Source of the DNA: Gilichinskyi gelida
GTDB taxonomy: Bacteria > Acidobacteriota > Thermoanaerobaculia > Gp7-AA8
Length of the DNA: 64,000 bases
Assembly: GCA_038040385.1 (NCBI GenBank)
Contig: JBBPII010000008.1
Span: 62,001-126,000, forward strand
Direction: 5' to 3'
A program made the position numbers and the translations under genes. Shown here in pieces: positions 41,027-53,718 of the stretch. Below the pieces are notes generated by a model. It worked only from the letters and a program-made list of their open reading frames with translations. It was not told the origin of the DNA and did not search any database. The number at the start of each line of letters is the position of its first letter. The stretch's first letter is position 1.

Positions 41027-42286
41027 TTAGGAGAACACCTCGACCACTTTGCGAAGTCCGGCGACGAGCGCGTCCGCTTCCTCGCGCGTGTTGTACAGGC
41101 CGAACGACGCGCGGCCGGTGGCCGGCACTTTGTAGCGCATCATCAGCGGCTGCGCGCAGTGGTGTCCGGTGCGCACGGCAATCCCTTCCTGATCGAGGAT
41201 GGTGCCGATGTCGTGCGGGTGGACGCCCTCCAGAGTGAAGGAGATGACGCTCGCCTTCTCCTTCGCCGTGCCGATGAAGTGGAGGCCGTCGATCTCGCCG
41301 AGGCAGGCGGTGGCGTAGTGCAGAAGGTCCTGCTCGTGCGCGGCGATGTTCTCCAGACCGAGCGACGCGACGTAGTCGAGCGCCGCGGCGAGGCCGACCA
41401 CGCCCTCGATGTTCGGCGTTCCCGCCTCGAACTTGTACGGCAGCGCGTTGTACGTCGTCTTCTCGAACGACACCGAGAGGATCATGTCCCCGCCGCCCTG
41501 GTACGGCGGCATGGCCTCGAGCAACTCCTGCTTGGCGTACAGCGCGCCGATGCCGGTGGGACCGTACACTTTGTGGCCGCTGAAGGCGTAGAAGTCGCAG
41601 TCGAGATCGCGGACATCGACGCGCAAATGCGGCACGCCCTGCGCGCCGTCGATCAGCACCAGCGAGCCGTTCGCGTGGGCCATGGCGATCATCCGCTTGA
41701 TCGGATTGATCGTGCCGAGGGCGTTGGACGCGTGGCCGACGGCGACGATGCGCGTGCGCGGGGTGAGGAGCTTCTCGTACTCGTCCAACAGCAGATCGCC
41801 GGCGTCGTCCACCGGGATGATGCGCAGCTTCGCGCCCTTCGAGTCGCATAGGAGCTGCCACGGGACGATGTTGGAGTGGTGCTCGAGGGCGGAGATCAGC
41901 ACCTCGTCGCCTTCGCGGACGTTGTTGCCGCCCCACGAGCTGGCCACCAGATTGATGGCCTCGGTCGTGCCGCGGGTGAAGACGATTTCCTTCTCGTCGC
42001 GGGCGTTGAGAAAACGCTTGACCGTCGTCCGCGCGCCCTCGTACGCCGCCGTGGCGACCTCGGAGAGATAGTGCACGCCGCGATGAACGTTCGAGTTCTC
42101 CTCGCGGTAGTAACGGACGATGCGATCGATGACCGCGTTGGGCTTCTGGGTGGTGGCGGCGTTGTCGAGGTAGATGAGCGGCTTGCCGCGGACCGTCCGA
42201 TGGAGGATGGGGAAGTCCTCGCGGATGCGGGCGACGTCGTACGCGTTCGCCGTTTGCCGTTCGCCGTTGACCGTGGCGACGCTCAT
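41027..42286 (-). CDS. sufS: Cysteine desulfurase SufS
   Basis: A 419-aa PLP enzyme that takes sulfur from L-cysteine. YLDNAATTQKPNAVIDRI is the group II start, SALEHHSNIVPWQ and DGAQGVPH follow, PLP Lys is in FSGHKVYGPTGIG and the active-site Cys in RTGHHCAQPLM. The ATG overlaps the sufD stop (ATGA). An unusual N-terminal stretch, VNGERQTANA, is coded by a GTCAACGGCGAACGGC-type repeat and precedes the normal start region (YDVARIREDFPIL). Confidence 0.96.
   Translation of the reverse strand: MSVATVNGERQTANAYDVARIREDFPILHRTVRGKPLIYLDNAATTQKPNAVIDRIVRYYREENSNVHRGVHYLSEVATAAYEGARTTVKRFLNARDEKEIVFTRGTTEAINLVASSWGGNNVREGDEVLISALEHHSNIVPWQLLCDSKGAKLRIIPVDDAGDLLLDEYEKLLTPRTRIVAVGHASNALGTINPIKRMIAMAHANGSLVLIDGAQGVPHLRVDVRDLDCDFYAFSGHKVYGPTGIGALYAKQELLEAMPPYQGGGDMILSVSFEKTTYNALPYKFEAGTPNIEGVVGLAAALDYVASLGLENIAAHEQDLLHYATACLGEIDGLHFIGTAKEKASVISFTLEGVHPHDIGTILDQEGIAVRTGHHCAQPLMMRYKVPATGRASFGLYNTREEADALVAGLRKVVEVFS
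42244..42276. repeat. Heptamer-like repeat CGTTCGCCGTTTGCCGTTC at the sufS start
   Basis: The plus strand shows overlapping GTTCGCC, GTTTGCC, GTTCGCC, GTTGACC units, read on the minus strand as VNGERQTAN in sufS. A similar run (GGCCAACGGTCAACCGCC) is read as TANGQPPTVN in the permease gene at 36883-36915. Confidence 0.6.
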
Positions 42287-43466
42287 CGCGACGCCTCCCG
42301 CCGTTCCGGCAGCCGCTCCGGCATGTGCGCGAAGAGCGCGCGGCGCACCTGCTCGCGCACCGCGTCGATTTTCATCCGGTCGACGATCTCGCTGGCGAAG
42401 GCGTAGACCAGCATATTGCGCGCGTCGTTCTCGCCGATGCCGCGGGCGCGGAGGTAGAACATCGCCTCCTCGTCGAGCTGCCCGATGGTCGAGCCGTGGT
42501 TGCACTTCACGTCGTCGTTGTGGATCTCGAGGGTCGGCTTGGAGTCGACGATGGCGGTCTCGGAGAGCAGCAGGTTGTGATTGACCTGCCGCGAGTTCGT
42601 CTTCACCGCGTCGGGGCGGACGATGATGCGGCCGTCGAAGATCCCGCGCGCGCTCTGGTCGAGGATGCCCTTGTAGAGCTCCATGGAGTCGCAGTGCGGC
42701 CGGGCGTGGTCGATGAGGGTCTGGTTGTCGACGTGCTGGCGGCCGGAGAGGACGAAGAGGCCGTCGAGCGTGAGGCTCGCCCCTTCGCCGTTCAGCGCGA
42801 CGTTGGTCTCGTTGCGCACCAGCAGCCCGCCGATGGCCACGCTGCGCGCGGTGACGCTGGAGGAACGCTCCTGGTGGATCTGCACCGTTCCGACATGGAA
42901 GGCCTCGAGCGACTCGCACTCGATCTTGGTGTGGTCGACCACCGCGCCCTCGCCGGCGACGATCTCCGTCACCGCGTTGGTGAAGTAGTTGCCGCGGCCG
43001 ACGTATGTCTCGACGATGGTCACCTGCGAGTTGCGCCCGGCCACGATCAGGTTGCGCGGATGCGACCAGATGCCGTCACCGTCGCCGATGAACAGCAGGT
43101 GGATGAAGCCCTCGACGACCGTGCCGTCCGGGATCTCGATCAGCGCGCCGTCCTGCGCGTTGGCGGTGTTCAGCGCGACAAAGGGATGCCGCATGTAGTC
43201 CGCGTACTTTGCGAACAGCGGATGCGACGTGACCAATGTAGGACGGGCTTCAGCCCGTCCATTCACGAACACAAACTCCTGCGCCGCGCTGCGAAGCGAC
43301 GCGCCGTGCGTGTCGCCGAACTTCGGGCGCTCATCAAACCGCCAATCCACCCGCGCGATCGGCGCGACATTCGTGTACTTCCACTCCTCGAGCTTCGTCG
43401 ACGGCCAGCCAAGCTGCGCGAAACGCTGCGCGGCCTGCTCGCGGATTCCGGTTGCCACGGTCACGC

Positions 43467-43470
<4 letters not shown>
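42283..43470 (-). CDS. sufD: SufD subunit of the SUF scaffold
   Basis: A 395-aa protein of the SufB/SufD beta-helix family. The start region is FAQLGWPSTKLEEWKYTNVA, a SufD hallmark; HNLLLSETAIVDSKPTLEIH and DDVKCNHGSTIGQLDEEAMF are the conserved C-terminal core with the key Cys and His. It pairs with SufB and SufC to build Fe-S clusters. Residues near 75-85 (NGRAEARPTL) are encoded by a palindromic element inserted in frame. Both ends overlap neighbours by 4 nt. Confidence 0.95.
43235..43263. repeat. GGACGGGCTTCAGCCCGTCC element inside sufD
   Basis: A perfect copy of the palindrome flanked by AATGTA and ATT. Read on the minus strand it gives NGRAEARPTL in frame with sufD. This is the opposite reading to the GRASARP copies. 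Confidence 0.92.
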
Positions 43471-44225
<755 letters not shown>

Positions 44226-44230
44226 TCGCA

Positions 44231-44308
44231 ACCCTGAGCGCAGCGAAGGGTCTTCGGCTCGATCAGCGCTGATCGAACCCAAGATGCTTCGTCGCTGCGC
44301 TCCTCAGC
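44231..44308. repeat. Degenerate inverted repeat between sufB and sufC
   Basis: CCTGAGCGCAGCGAAGGGTCTTC at left, inverted GATGCTTCGTCGCTGCGCTC at right, with a GATCAGCGCTGATC palindrome in the middle. It is a worn member of the CATCCTGAGC family. It lies in the only wide gap of the SUF operon before sufU-sufT. Confidence 0.75.
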
Positions 44309-44309
44309 A

Positions 44310-45743
44310 TTAGCCCACTGATCCTTCCAAACTAACTCCCAGTAATTTCTGCGCTTCCACCGCGAACTCCATCGGCAGCTCGCGGAACACCTCGCGGCAG
44401 AAGCCGTTCACGATCATCGACACGGCGTCCTCGGCCGAGATCCCGCGCTGCTGGCAGTAGAAGAGCTGGTCTTCGCCGATGCGCGAGGTCGATGCCTCGT
44501 GCTCCATCTTCGCGGTCGAGTTGCGCACCTCGATGTACGGGAAGGTGTGCGCGCCGCACTTGTCGCCGAGGAGCAGCGAGTCGCACTGCGAGTAGTTGCG
44601 CGCCCCCTCGGCCGACTTCATGATCTTCACCTGCCCGCGATAGGTCTGCTGCCCGTGGCCGGCGGAGATCCCCTTCGACACGATCGTCGAGCGGGTGTTC
44701 TTTCCGATGTGAATCATCTTCGTGCCGGTGTCGGCCTGTTGATAGTGATTGGTGAGTGCGACCGAGTAGAACTCGCCGATGGCGTTGTCGCCCTGCAGGA
44801 TGCAGCTCGGATATTTCCAGGTGATGGCCGAGCCGGTCTCCACCTGCGTCCAGGAAATCTTGGCGTTGGTGAACGCCTTCCCGCGCTTAGTGACGAAGTT
44901 GTAGATGCCGCCTACGCCGTTCTTGTCGCCGGGATACCAGTTCTGCACCGTGGAGTACTTGATCGTTCCGTTGTCGAGCGCCACCAGCTCGACCACCGCG
45001 GCGTGAAGCTGGTTCTCGTCGCGCATCGGCGCCGTGCACCCTTCGAGATAGCTGACGGTGGCGCCTTCGTCGGCGATGATCAGCGTCCGCTCGAACTGTC
45101 CGGTTCCCGCGGTGTTGATGCGGAAGTAGGTCGACAGCTCCATCGGACAGCGCACGCCCTTCGGGATGTAGCAGAACGAGCCGTCGGTGAAGACGGCGGA
45201 GTTGAGCGTGGCGAAGAAGTTGTCGGTGTACGGCACGACGCTGCCGAGGTACTTCTTGATCAGGTCCGGATGGTTCTTCACCGCATCGGAGAACGAGCAG
45301 AAGATGACGCCCATCTTCGCCAGCTCCGCTTGGAACGTGGTGGCCACGGAGACGGAGTCGAAGACCGCGTCGACGGCGACGCCGCTGAGGCGCTTCTGCT
45401 CGTCGAGCGAGATGCCGAGCTTCTCGAACGTGCTGCGCAGCTCGGGATCGACTTCATCGAGCGAGTTGAGCTGCTTCTTCTGCTTCGGCGCCGAGTAGTA
45501 GCGGATGGCCTGATAGTCGATGGGGCCGTACTTCACGTTGGCCCACGTCGGCTCGGTCATCGTCAGCCAGTGGCGGTAGGCCTTGAGGCGGAACTCGAGC
45601 ATCCACTCCGGCTCGCCCTTCTTCGAGGAGATCAGGCGAATGATGTCCTCGTTCAGGCCGGGAGGCGCGGTGTCAGCTTCGATGTCGGTGACGAAGCCGT
45701 ATTTGTATTCCTGATTGGCGATCTGTTCGATGGTTTCGGTCAT
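44310..45743 (-). CDS. sufB: SufB subunit of the SUF scaffold
   Basis: A 477-aa protein, the most conserved SUF scaffold subunit. Start MTETIEQIANQEYKYGFVTD; conserved core LEGCTAPMRDENQLHAAVVE, TVQNWYPGDKNGVGGIYNFV and EHEASTSRIGEDQLFYCQQR are all present, as is the SVVPYTDNFFATLNSAVFTD segment. It assembles with SufC and SufD. The ATG overlaps the stop of the Rrf2 regulator (ATGA), so regulator and SUF genes share a transcript. Confidence 0.97.
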   Translation of the reverse strand: MTETIEQIANQEYKYGFVTDIEADTAPPGLNEDIIRLISSKKGEPEWMLEFRLKAYRHWLTMTEPTWANVKYGPIDYQAIRYYSAPKQKKQLNSLDEVDPELRSTFEKLGISLDEQKRLSGVAVDAVFDSVSVATTFQAELAKMGVIFCSFSDAVKNHPDLIKKYLGSVVPYTDNFFATLNSAVFTDGSFCYIPKGVRCPMELSTYFRINTAGTGQFERTLIIADEGATVSYLEGCTAPMRDENQLHAAVVELVALDNGTIKYSTVQNWYPGDKNGVGGIYNFVTKRGKAFTNAKISWTQVETGSAITWKYPSCILQGDNAIGEFYSVALTNHYQQADTGTKMIHIGKNTRSTIVSKGISAGHGQQTYRGQVKIMKSAEGARNYSQCDSLLLGDKCGAHTFPYIEVRNSTAKMEHEASTSRIGEDQLFYCQQRGISAEDAVSMIVNGFCREVFRELPMEFAVEAQKLLGVSLEGSVG

Positions 45744-46201
45744 GACGTCATCCCAAGGCTTTGCGGCTCGATGATCGGATGCGGCATGACGCCGCGCGTC
45801 AGATCGCCGAGGGTCACCTGTTCGAAAGCTCCTTTGACTGCGCGGTTGATGCCGAACATGAATGTCCGCGACGGGCAGGCGACTCGAATCGAGCAGACGG
45901 CCTGGCCGTGCTCGTCGAAGGTCTCGCACTCGACCAGATCCCACGGCCCTTCCAGGACGTCGAGGAGCTGTCCGAGTGTGACCGTCTCCGGATCGCCGTC
46001 GAAGGAGTAGCCGCCGCCGACGCCGCGATGCGAGCCGATGACGCCGCCCTGGTGCAGCGCCTTGAGCACTTTCGTGATCATCGGCAGCGGCAGATGGTAG
46101 AAGGCGGCCACTTCGCGCGCGGCGGTGACTTCGCCCTGTTTGCGAGCGAGATAGACGGCGGCGAGGAGCCCGTAATCGGTGAGTCTGGAGATCTTTAGCA
46201 T
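45740..46201 (-). CDS. Rrf2-family iron-sulfur regulator (SufR/IscR-like)
   Basis: A 153-aa winged-helix regulator beginning MLKISRLTDYGLLAAVYLAR. The recognition helix region is YHLPLPMITKVLKALHQGG followed by the wing SHRGVGGGYSF. Three Cys (CETF, VCSI, ACPS) in the C-terminal part could hold an Fe-S cluster, as in IscR. As first gene of the SUF operon it should sense cluster status and repress its own promoter. The operator-like palindrome lies between its -35 and -10 boxes. Confidence 0.93.
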   Translation of the reverse strand: MLKISRLTDYGLLAAVYLARKQGEVTAAREVAAFYHLPLPMITKVLKALHQGGVIGSHRGVGGGYSFDGDPETVTLGQLLDVLEGPWDLVECETFDEHGQAVCSIRVACPSRTFMFGINRAVKGAFEQVTLGDLTRGVMPHPIIEPQSLGMTS

Positions 46202-46224
46202 CGGCGAGACCGAAAGAAGCGAAA

Positions 46225-46252
46225 ACTGTACCCGATCGGTACGGTTTGTCAA
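46225..46252 (-). promoter_or_regulatory. SUF operon promoter with palindrome in the spacer
   Basis: On the minus strand TTGACA (46252-46247) is a perfect -35 and TACAGT (46230-46225) a good -10, 16 bp apart, about 25 bp before the regulator ATG. The spacer holds an interrupted palindrome GTACC-CGATC-GGTAC (46228-46242). A dimeric repressor bound there would block RNA polymerase, which fits autoregulation by the Rrf2 protein. Confidence 0.72.
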
Positions 46253-46315
46253 CAGCGTGATACCTGAGGGTGTTCCCGCTTGGCACACTCCGTGCGACCT
46301 TTCCGCAGCACTGAC

Positions 46316-46843
46316 ATGACCCGGCAAACAGCGATTCTCCTCATCTGCGCGGCGCTCGCGGCTGGTTGCCACCGGACGCAGACGGCGCGGCGCGGCAGTG
46401 AGAATTACCAGGTGGTCGAAGAGGGACAGGCCAGCGGCGTGACCTCCACGATCAACGCGCCCGGCGAGACGCCACCGCCGCTGACGGACACAGCCTTCGA
46501 CACGACGACGAACTTCACGCTTCCCGACAATCCGGCGCCGCTCGGCACGCTGCCACCGAACACCGTAGCCGGAACGCTGCCGACGTACACCTCCTACCCC
46601 ACCGCCCCCCCGCGTCCCAAGCCGGTTGCGCCGCCGCCGATGTCGAGCGGCACCGTGCAGCAACCGCAGCCACAACCGCAGCAGCCATCACCAACGGACA
46701 CGGCCGTGACCGACGAGGTTCTTCCGCCGACCGACACCGCTGCCAGCCCGCCGCCCGAGAAAAAGAAAGAGGGCGAGCAGACGGACACCTCGACGACCAC
46801 CACGACGACGGCGACGCCACCGCCGCCCACGCCGCCCGTATAA
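46316..46843 (+). CDS. Proline/threonine-rich lipoprotein
   Basis: A 175-aa lipoprotein: signal with lipobox (ILLICAALAAGC; lipid-modified Cys). The mature chain is low-complexity, rich in Pro, Thr, Gln and Ala (QPQPQPQQPSPTDTA, TSTTTTTTATPPPPTPPV), with no folded domain visible. It probably spans or lines the periplasm or serves as a spacer. It is divergent from the SUF promoter and 10 bp before glyQ. Confidence 0.78.
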   Translation: MTRQTAILLICAALAAGCHRTQTARRGSENYQVVEEGQASGVTSTINAPGETPPPLTDTAFDTTTNFTLPDNPAPLGTLPPNTVAGTLPTYTSYPTAPPRPKPVAPPPMSSGTVQQPQPQPQQPSPTDTAVTDEVLPPTDTAASPPPEKKKEGEQTDTSTTTTTTATPPPPTPPV

Positions 46844-46853
46844 TCCGCCCTCC

Positions 46854-47741
46854 ATGGCGCGCCTCACGTTCCAGGACCTGATCCTGAAACTGCAGAATTT
46901 TTGGGCCGAGCGCGGATGCATCATCGAGACGCCGCTCGACCTCGAAGTGGGCGCCGGCACGATGCACCCGGCGACGTTCCTGCGCGTCCTCGGTCCCGAG
47001 CCGTGGCGGGTCGGCTATGTACAGCCGTCGCGCCGCCCCGCCGACGGGCGCTACGGCGACAACCCCTTCCGCCTCGGCAAGCATTACCAGTTTCAGGTCG
47101 TCCTCAAGCCGTCGCCGCTCGAGGTGCAGGACCTCTACCTCGACTCCCTCCGCGCGCTGGGGCTCGATCTCACGCGCCACGACATCCGCTTCGAGGAGGA
47201 CAACTGGGAGTCCCCCACCCTAGGGGCGTGGGGTGTGGGGTGGCAGGTGCTTCTCGACGGGATGGAGATCACGCAGTTCACGTACTTCCAGCAGGCCGGC
47301 GGGATCGATCTCGCGCCGATCTCCGCCGAGATCACCTACGGCTGCGAGCGGCTGACGATGTTCCTGTCGCGGCAATCGTCGGTGTTCGACATCGAATGGG
47401 GCGGCGGCTTCGGCTACGGCCCGGTGCGAAAGCAGGACGAGTACGAATTCTCGAAGTACTACTTCGAAGTCGCCGACATCGCGCTGCATTGGAAGCTCCT
47501 CGAGGCTTACGAGTCCGAGGCCAAGCGATGCCTGGCGGAGAAACTGGTGCTGCCGGCGTACGACTGGACGCTCAAGTGCTCGCACATGTTCAACACCCTC
47601 GACGCGCGCGGCGCGGTCTCCGTCACCGAGCGAGTCGGGGTGATCAAGCGGGTACGCGAGCTGGCGGTGGGATGCGCGCGGCAATATCTCGAGGCGCGCG
47701 AGGCGCTGGGATTCCCGCTGCTGAAAGTCGCGAATGGCTGA
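46854..47741 (+). CDS. glyQ: Glycyl-tRNA synthetase alpha subunit
   Basis: A 295-aa class II synthetase subunit. LTFQDLILKLQNFWAERGCI is the GlyQ start; GAGTMHPATFLRVLGPEPW, YVQPSRRPADGRYGDNPFRL and EITQFTYFQQAGGIDLAPIS are family motifs. The subunit carries the catalytic core for glycine activation. It overlaps glyS by 8 nt. Confidence 0.97.
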   Translation: MARLTFQDLILKLQNFWAERGCIIETPLDLEVGAGTMHPATFLRVLGPEPWRVGYVQPSRRPADGRYGDNPFRLGKHYQFQVVLKPSPLEVQDLYLDSLRALGLDLTRHDIRFEEDNWESPTLGAWGVGWQVLLDGMEITQFTYFQQAGGIDLAPISAEITYGCERLTMFLSRQSSVFDIEWGGGFGYGPVRKQDEYEFSKYYFEVADIALHWKLLEAYESEAKRCLAEKLVLPAYDWTLKCSHMFNTLDARGAVSVTERVGVIKRVRELAVGCARQYLEAREALGFPLLKVANG

Positions 47742-49785
47742 TTACGTCTTCGAGCTCCTTCTGGAGGAGATCCCCGCCTGGATGCACGACACCGCGCAGG
47801 CGACGCTGCAGCAGCAGTTCGCGCGCGTGATGCAGGAGATCGGCGCAACCGTGGCGCCGATCGTCAACAGCACGCCGCGGCGTCTGATCGTCTACCTGCC
47901 GGAGCTTCCTGCCGGCGAAGCGGATCGCGACGAAGAGGTCAAAGGCCCGCCGGTCAAGGCGGCGTACGACTCCGAAGGCAAGCCAACGCCGGCGCTCAAC
48001 GGATTTCTGAAAAAGAACAGCGCGTCGCTCGACGACGTGATCCCCGGCGGCGATTACATCCGCGTCCGCCGCAAGATCAAGGGCCGCGCCACGGGCGAGA
48101 TCCTCCAGCAGCGCGTGCCGCAGATCTTCGAGTCGCTGCGCTGGCCGAAGATGATGCGCTGGGGCGCCGGCGAGCATTCGTACATCCGCCCCATTCACTC
48201 GATCGTCTCGACGCTCGACGGCGTGCACCTGCCGCTCGCCATCTTCGGCGTCGCCTCCGGCACCACGACGGTCGGCCATCGCACGCTTTCTCCGAAGCCG
48301 ATCGAGGTCACCTCGTACAACGACTACGTCACGCAGCTCGAGCTGGGGCGGGTGGTCATCGACGCCATGCGCCGCCGCCACGTGATGGCCGAGCGGGCGC
48401 GCATCCTGGCCGCGCAGGTGCGCGGCACGCCGTCGGTCGACGCCTCGATCTGGTCGCAGTGGCAGTACCTGACCGAATACCCCGGTGTGGTGCGCGCGGA
48501 GTTCCGGCCTGAGTACCTGGCCATCCCCGAGGAAGTGCTGGTCACGGTGATGCGCGTGCATCAGAAGCAGCTTCCGATCCGCGACGCGAACGAGAAGCTG
48601 ACCAACTCATTCCTCGCGGTGCTCGACAACGACAGCGATCCCGACGGCAACGCCTGCTACGGCAACGCCTTCGTCACCAACGCCCGCTTCGCCGACGCGA
48701 AGTTCTTCTACGAGACCGATCGCCGCCGTCCGCTGGCCGACCGCGTCGAGCAGCTCGAGCACCTGCAGTTCCACGAGAAGCTGGGCAACTACCGCGAGAA
48801 GACCGAGCGCATTATCTCGATCGTAGAAAAAATGGGTGGTGATCGCCGAGCGGCGCAGCTCTGCAAGGCAGATCTCGTCACCGAAATGGTCAAGGAGTTC
48901 ACCGACCTTCAGGGAAAGATCGGCGGCATCTACGCCCGCGAGGAAGGCCAGCCGGACGAGGTCTGGCAGGCGATCTACGACCACTACCTGCCGGTCAACG
49001 CCGACGACCCGCTGCCGCGCACCGTGTCGGGAGCGATGGTCTCGCTCGCCGACCGCTTCGACACGCTGGTGGGCTTTTTCCGCATCGGGGCGAAACCGAC
49101 CGGGTCGAAGGATCCGTTCGCCCTGCGGCGGGCGGCGCAGGGGGCAGTGCAAATCCTGCTCGACCGCTACAAACTCGGCATTGATTCTGGGATCGAACCG
49201 TTGATCGACTACGCGCAGGACGCACACGACTGTTACACCGTAAAAGCGGACCTGCTTGAGTTCTTTGCCGAACGTGTCCGTACTCTGCTCGAAGGGTCAC
49301 GATTCGGCTTTGCGTATGACGAAATATCCGCTGCGATGACAACAACAGAAACGAGATGGTCACGATCACTCCATGATCTCGTCAAACGAATCGAGGCGTT
49401 GAAGGCGATCCGCAACGAGACAAACTTTCTCTCGATTCTCGACTCGGCGAAGCGCATTCAAAACATCACGGCCGGCCATGAGTCGACGTTCGTCGACCCC
49501 GCCAGACTGGAAAACGATTTCGAGCGGCACTTGAATGAGCGGGCGACCGTCGTGGGCGCGCAGATCGAAGAAATGTTCCATATGCGCGAGTACCGCCTCG
49601 CGCTCGAGTCGTTCGCTACGCTGGCGCCGGAGCTGGAGACCTTCTTCAAGGAAGTCATGGTCATGGTCGACAACGAGGGCGTGCGCCGCAACCGGATGTC
49701 GCTGCTGCGCAAGATCGGCAACGCGGTGATGAAGATCGCCGACGTGACCAAGATCGTCGTCGACCGCTCCGAGTACCGGGCGTGA
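47734..49785 (+). CDS. glyS: Glycyl-tRNA synthetase beta subunit
   Basis: A 683-aa protein supplying tRNA recognition to GlyQ. FELLLEEIPAWMHDTAQATL opens it, FPRPRLI-like and MRWG (KMMRWGAGEHSYIRPIHSIV) segments, an HD domain core (LCKADLVTEMVKEFTDLQGK, IGGIYAREEG, DHYLPVNADDPLP) and a C-terminal DALR-like domain are present. Sequence from about 49150 to 49560 is visibly lower in GC than the rest of the gene although the protein is continuous, which may mark recombination. The GTG of the next gene overlaps its TGA. Confidence 0.96.
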   Translation: MADYVFELLLEEIPAWMHDTAQATLQQQFARVMQEIGATVAPIVNSTPRRLIVYLPELPAGEADRDEEVKGPPVKAAYDSEGKPTPALNGFLKKNSASLDDVIPGGDYIRVRRKIKGRATGEILQQRVPQIFESLRWPKMMRWGAGEHSYIRPIHSIVSTLDGVHLPLAIFGVASGTTTVGHRTLSPKPIEVTSYNDYVTQLELGRVVIDAMRRRHVMAERARILAAQVRGTPSVDASIWSQWQYLTEYPGVVRAEFRPEYLAIPEEVLVTVMRVHQKQLPIRDANEKLTNSFLAVLDNDSDPDGNACYGNAFVTNARFADAKFFYETDRRRPLADRVEQLEHLQFHEKLGNYREKTERIISIVEKMGGDRRAAQLCKADLVTEMVKEFTDLQGKIGGIYAREEGQPDEVWQAIYDHYLPVNADDPLPRTVSGAMVSLADRFDTLVGFFRIGAKPTGSKDPFALRRAAQGAVQILLDRYKLGIDSGIEPLIDYAQDAHDCYTVKADLLEFFAERVRTLLEGSRFGFAYDEISAAMTTTETRWSRSLHDLVKRIEALKAIRNETNFLSILDSAKRIQNITAGHESTFVDPARLENDFERHLNERATVVGAQIEEMFHMREYRLALESFATLAPELETFFKEVMVMVDNEGVRRNRMSLLRKIGNAVMKIADVTKIVVDRSEYRA

Positions 49786-50975
49786 GACGGGCTCTGTTTC
49801 TCGGCCTCGCCTTGGTAGTCGCCTGCCAGCGGGAGAAGGCGCCGGCGCCCGTAGCGGGCGCCGCTACACGGGTTGACGAGGATGAGCGCGGCAGCCTGAC
49901 CGGCATCGTCCGCGGCGCCACGATCGCGTCCCGCACCGGCGAGGCGCTCTTCGAGACCTCCGCGGCCGAAGTCATCGACGGCGATCCCGGCACCTACTGG
50001 CTCAACCCGCCGCGCGACTTCCCGCAGTCGATCGTTATCGCCCTTCCGGCGCGCGCGCGGATCGACCGCGTCGGCCTGCGGACCGCGGCGAGCTCGTACA
50101 CCGCGAATCGCGTGCAGTTCGACGCCTCGGGCGACGGCACGACGTGGCAGGCGCTGACCACCGCGACCGCCAGGGAGACGGCGGACGCGCAGTGGTTCGA
50201 CGTCGCGCCCATAGAGGCCGAGTTCCTCCGCGTGACCGTCATCGATCCGAGGCCGTCGCAGACCGACGTGCGCCTGCAATCGGTGCTGGCCCGCGGTGCG
50301 GAGCTGGAACCGCCGCGGCCCGGACCGATCGAAGGCTGCTGGACCCTCAACGGCCGTGCGGCGCGGTTCGCGCAGCGCGGCGCGCACGTGGTCGGCGCGC
50401 TGGCCATCGGCAACCTGCCGCTGTTCCTCGACGGCGGCAGCGACGGCCGCGTCGTCCGTTTCGTCTGGATCCGCGGCAACGATTACGGGCTCGCGCTGGC
50501 GTCGGTGTCGCCGGACGGCAAGCATCTGACGGCGGTGGAGTGGCATGAGGAGGCCATTCCGCTGTTTCGCGCGGAGTCGTGGTTCGGCGAGCGATGCGAG
50601 AGACGGGCTGAAGCCCGTCCTACATTGCGCGAGGACGTCGCGCTCGCGCTGCTTCAGCGGGTCGGGCGCTATTCCGCTTTCGGTTTGCGCTTTCGCGACG
50701 ACGACACCCTCGACATCGAGGCCAGCCGCGAGACGCTGAAGCTGCTCGCGCAGCTCCTCGAGTCCCATCGGGCGCGCATCGTCGTGCACGAGTTCCGGGA
50801 GGCGACACCGCAAGCGAACAAGGTCCGCGCGCAGCGTGTGCTCGAGTCCGTCCGAGCGGCGCTCGGCAGCGACGTGGAGCTCGTCGCCGTCGGCAGTGAC
50901 GCGCCGCGCCAGCAGCCGGTCACCGAGGCGCAGCGCGCGATGTACAGCAGCGTGGACCTCGAGATTCGGAGATAA
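49782..50975 (+). CDS. Discoidin-domain lipoprotein with OmpA-like tail
   Basis: A 397-aa exported protein starting at a GTG coupled to glyS. RRALFLGLALVVACQ is a lipobox signal. A galactose-binding/F5-8 type C domain follows (about 45-185; SAAEVIDGDPGTYWLNPP, DRVGLRTAASSYTANRVQFD, EFLRVTVID). A middle beta region (CWTLNGRAARFAQRGAHVVG) precedes a C-terminal part with LKLLAQLLESHRARIVVHEF and AQRVLESVRAALG, similar to an OmpA peptidoglycan-binding domain. RRAEARPTL near residue 275 is a repeat insertion in frame. Likely an outer-membrane-attached binding protein. Confidence 0.78.
   Translation: MRRALFLGLALVVACQREKAPAPVAGAATRVDEDERGSLTGIVRGATIASRTGEALFETSAAEVIDGDPGTYWLNPPRDFPQSIVIALPARARIDRVGLRTAASSYTANRVQFDASGDGTTWQALTTATARETADAQWFDVAPIEAEFLRVTVIDPRPSQTDVRLQSVLARGAELEPPRPGPIEGCWTLNGRAARFAQRGAHVVGALAIGNLPLFLDGGSDGRVVRFVWIRGNDYGLALASVSPDGKHLTAVEWHEEAIPLFRAESWFGERCERRAEARPTLREDVALALLQRVGRYSAFGLRFRDDDTLDIEASRETLKLLAQLLESHRARIVVHEFREATPQANKVRAQRVLESVRAALGSDVELVAVGSDAPRQQPVTEAQRAMYSSVDLEIRR
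50602..50626. repeat. GACGGGCTGAAGCCCGTCC element in the discoidin lipoprotein gene
   Basis: The same palindrome in the GACGGGCTGAAGCCCGTCC orientation followed by TACATT. It is translated in frame as RRAEARPTL, the same reading as the sufD copy. Confidence 0.92.
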
Positions 50976-50985
50976 TCGCGCCGCC

Positions 50986-53718
<2,733 letters not shown>

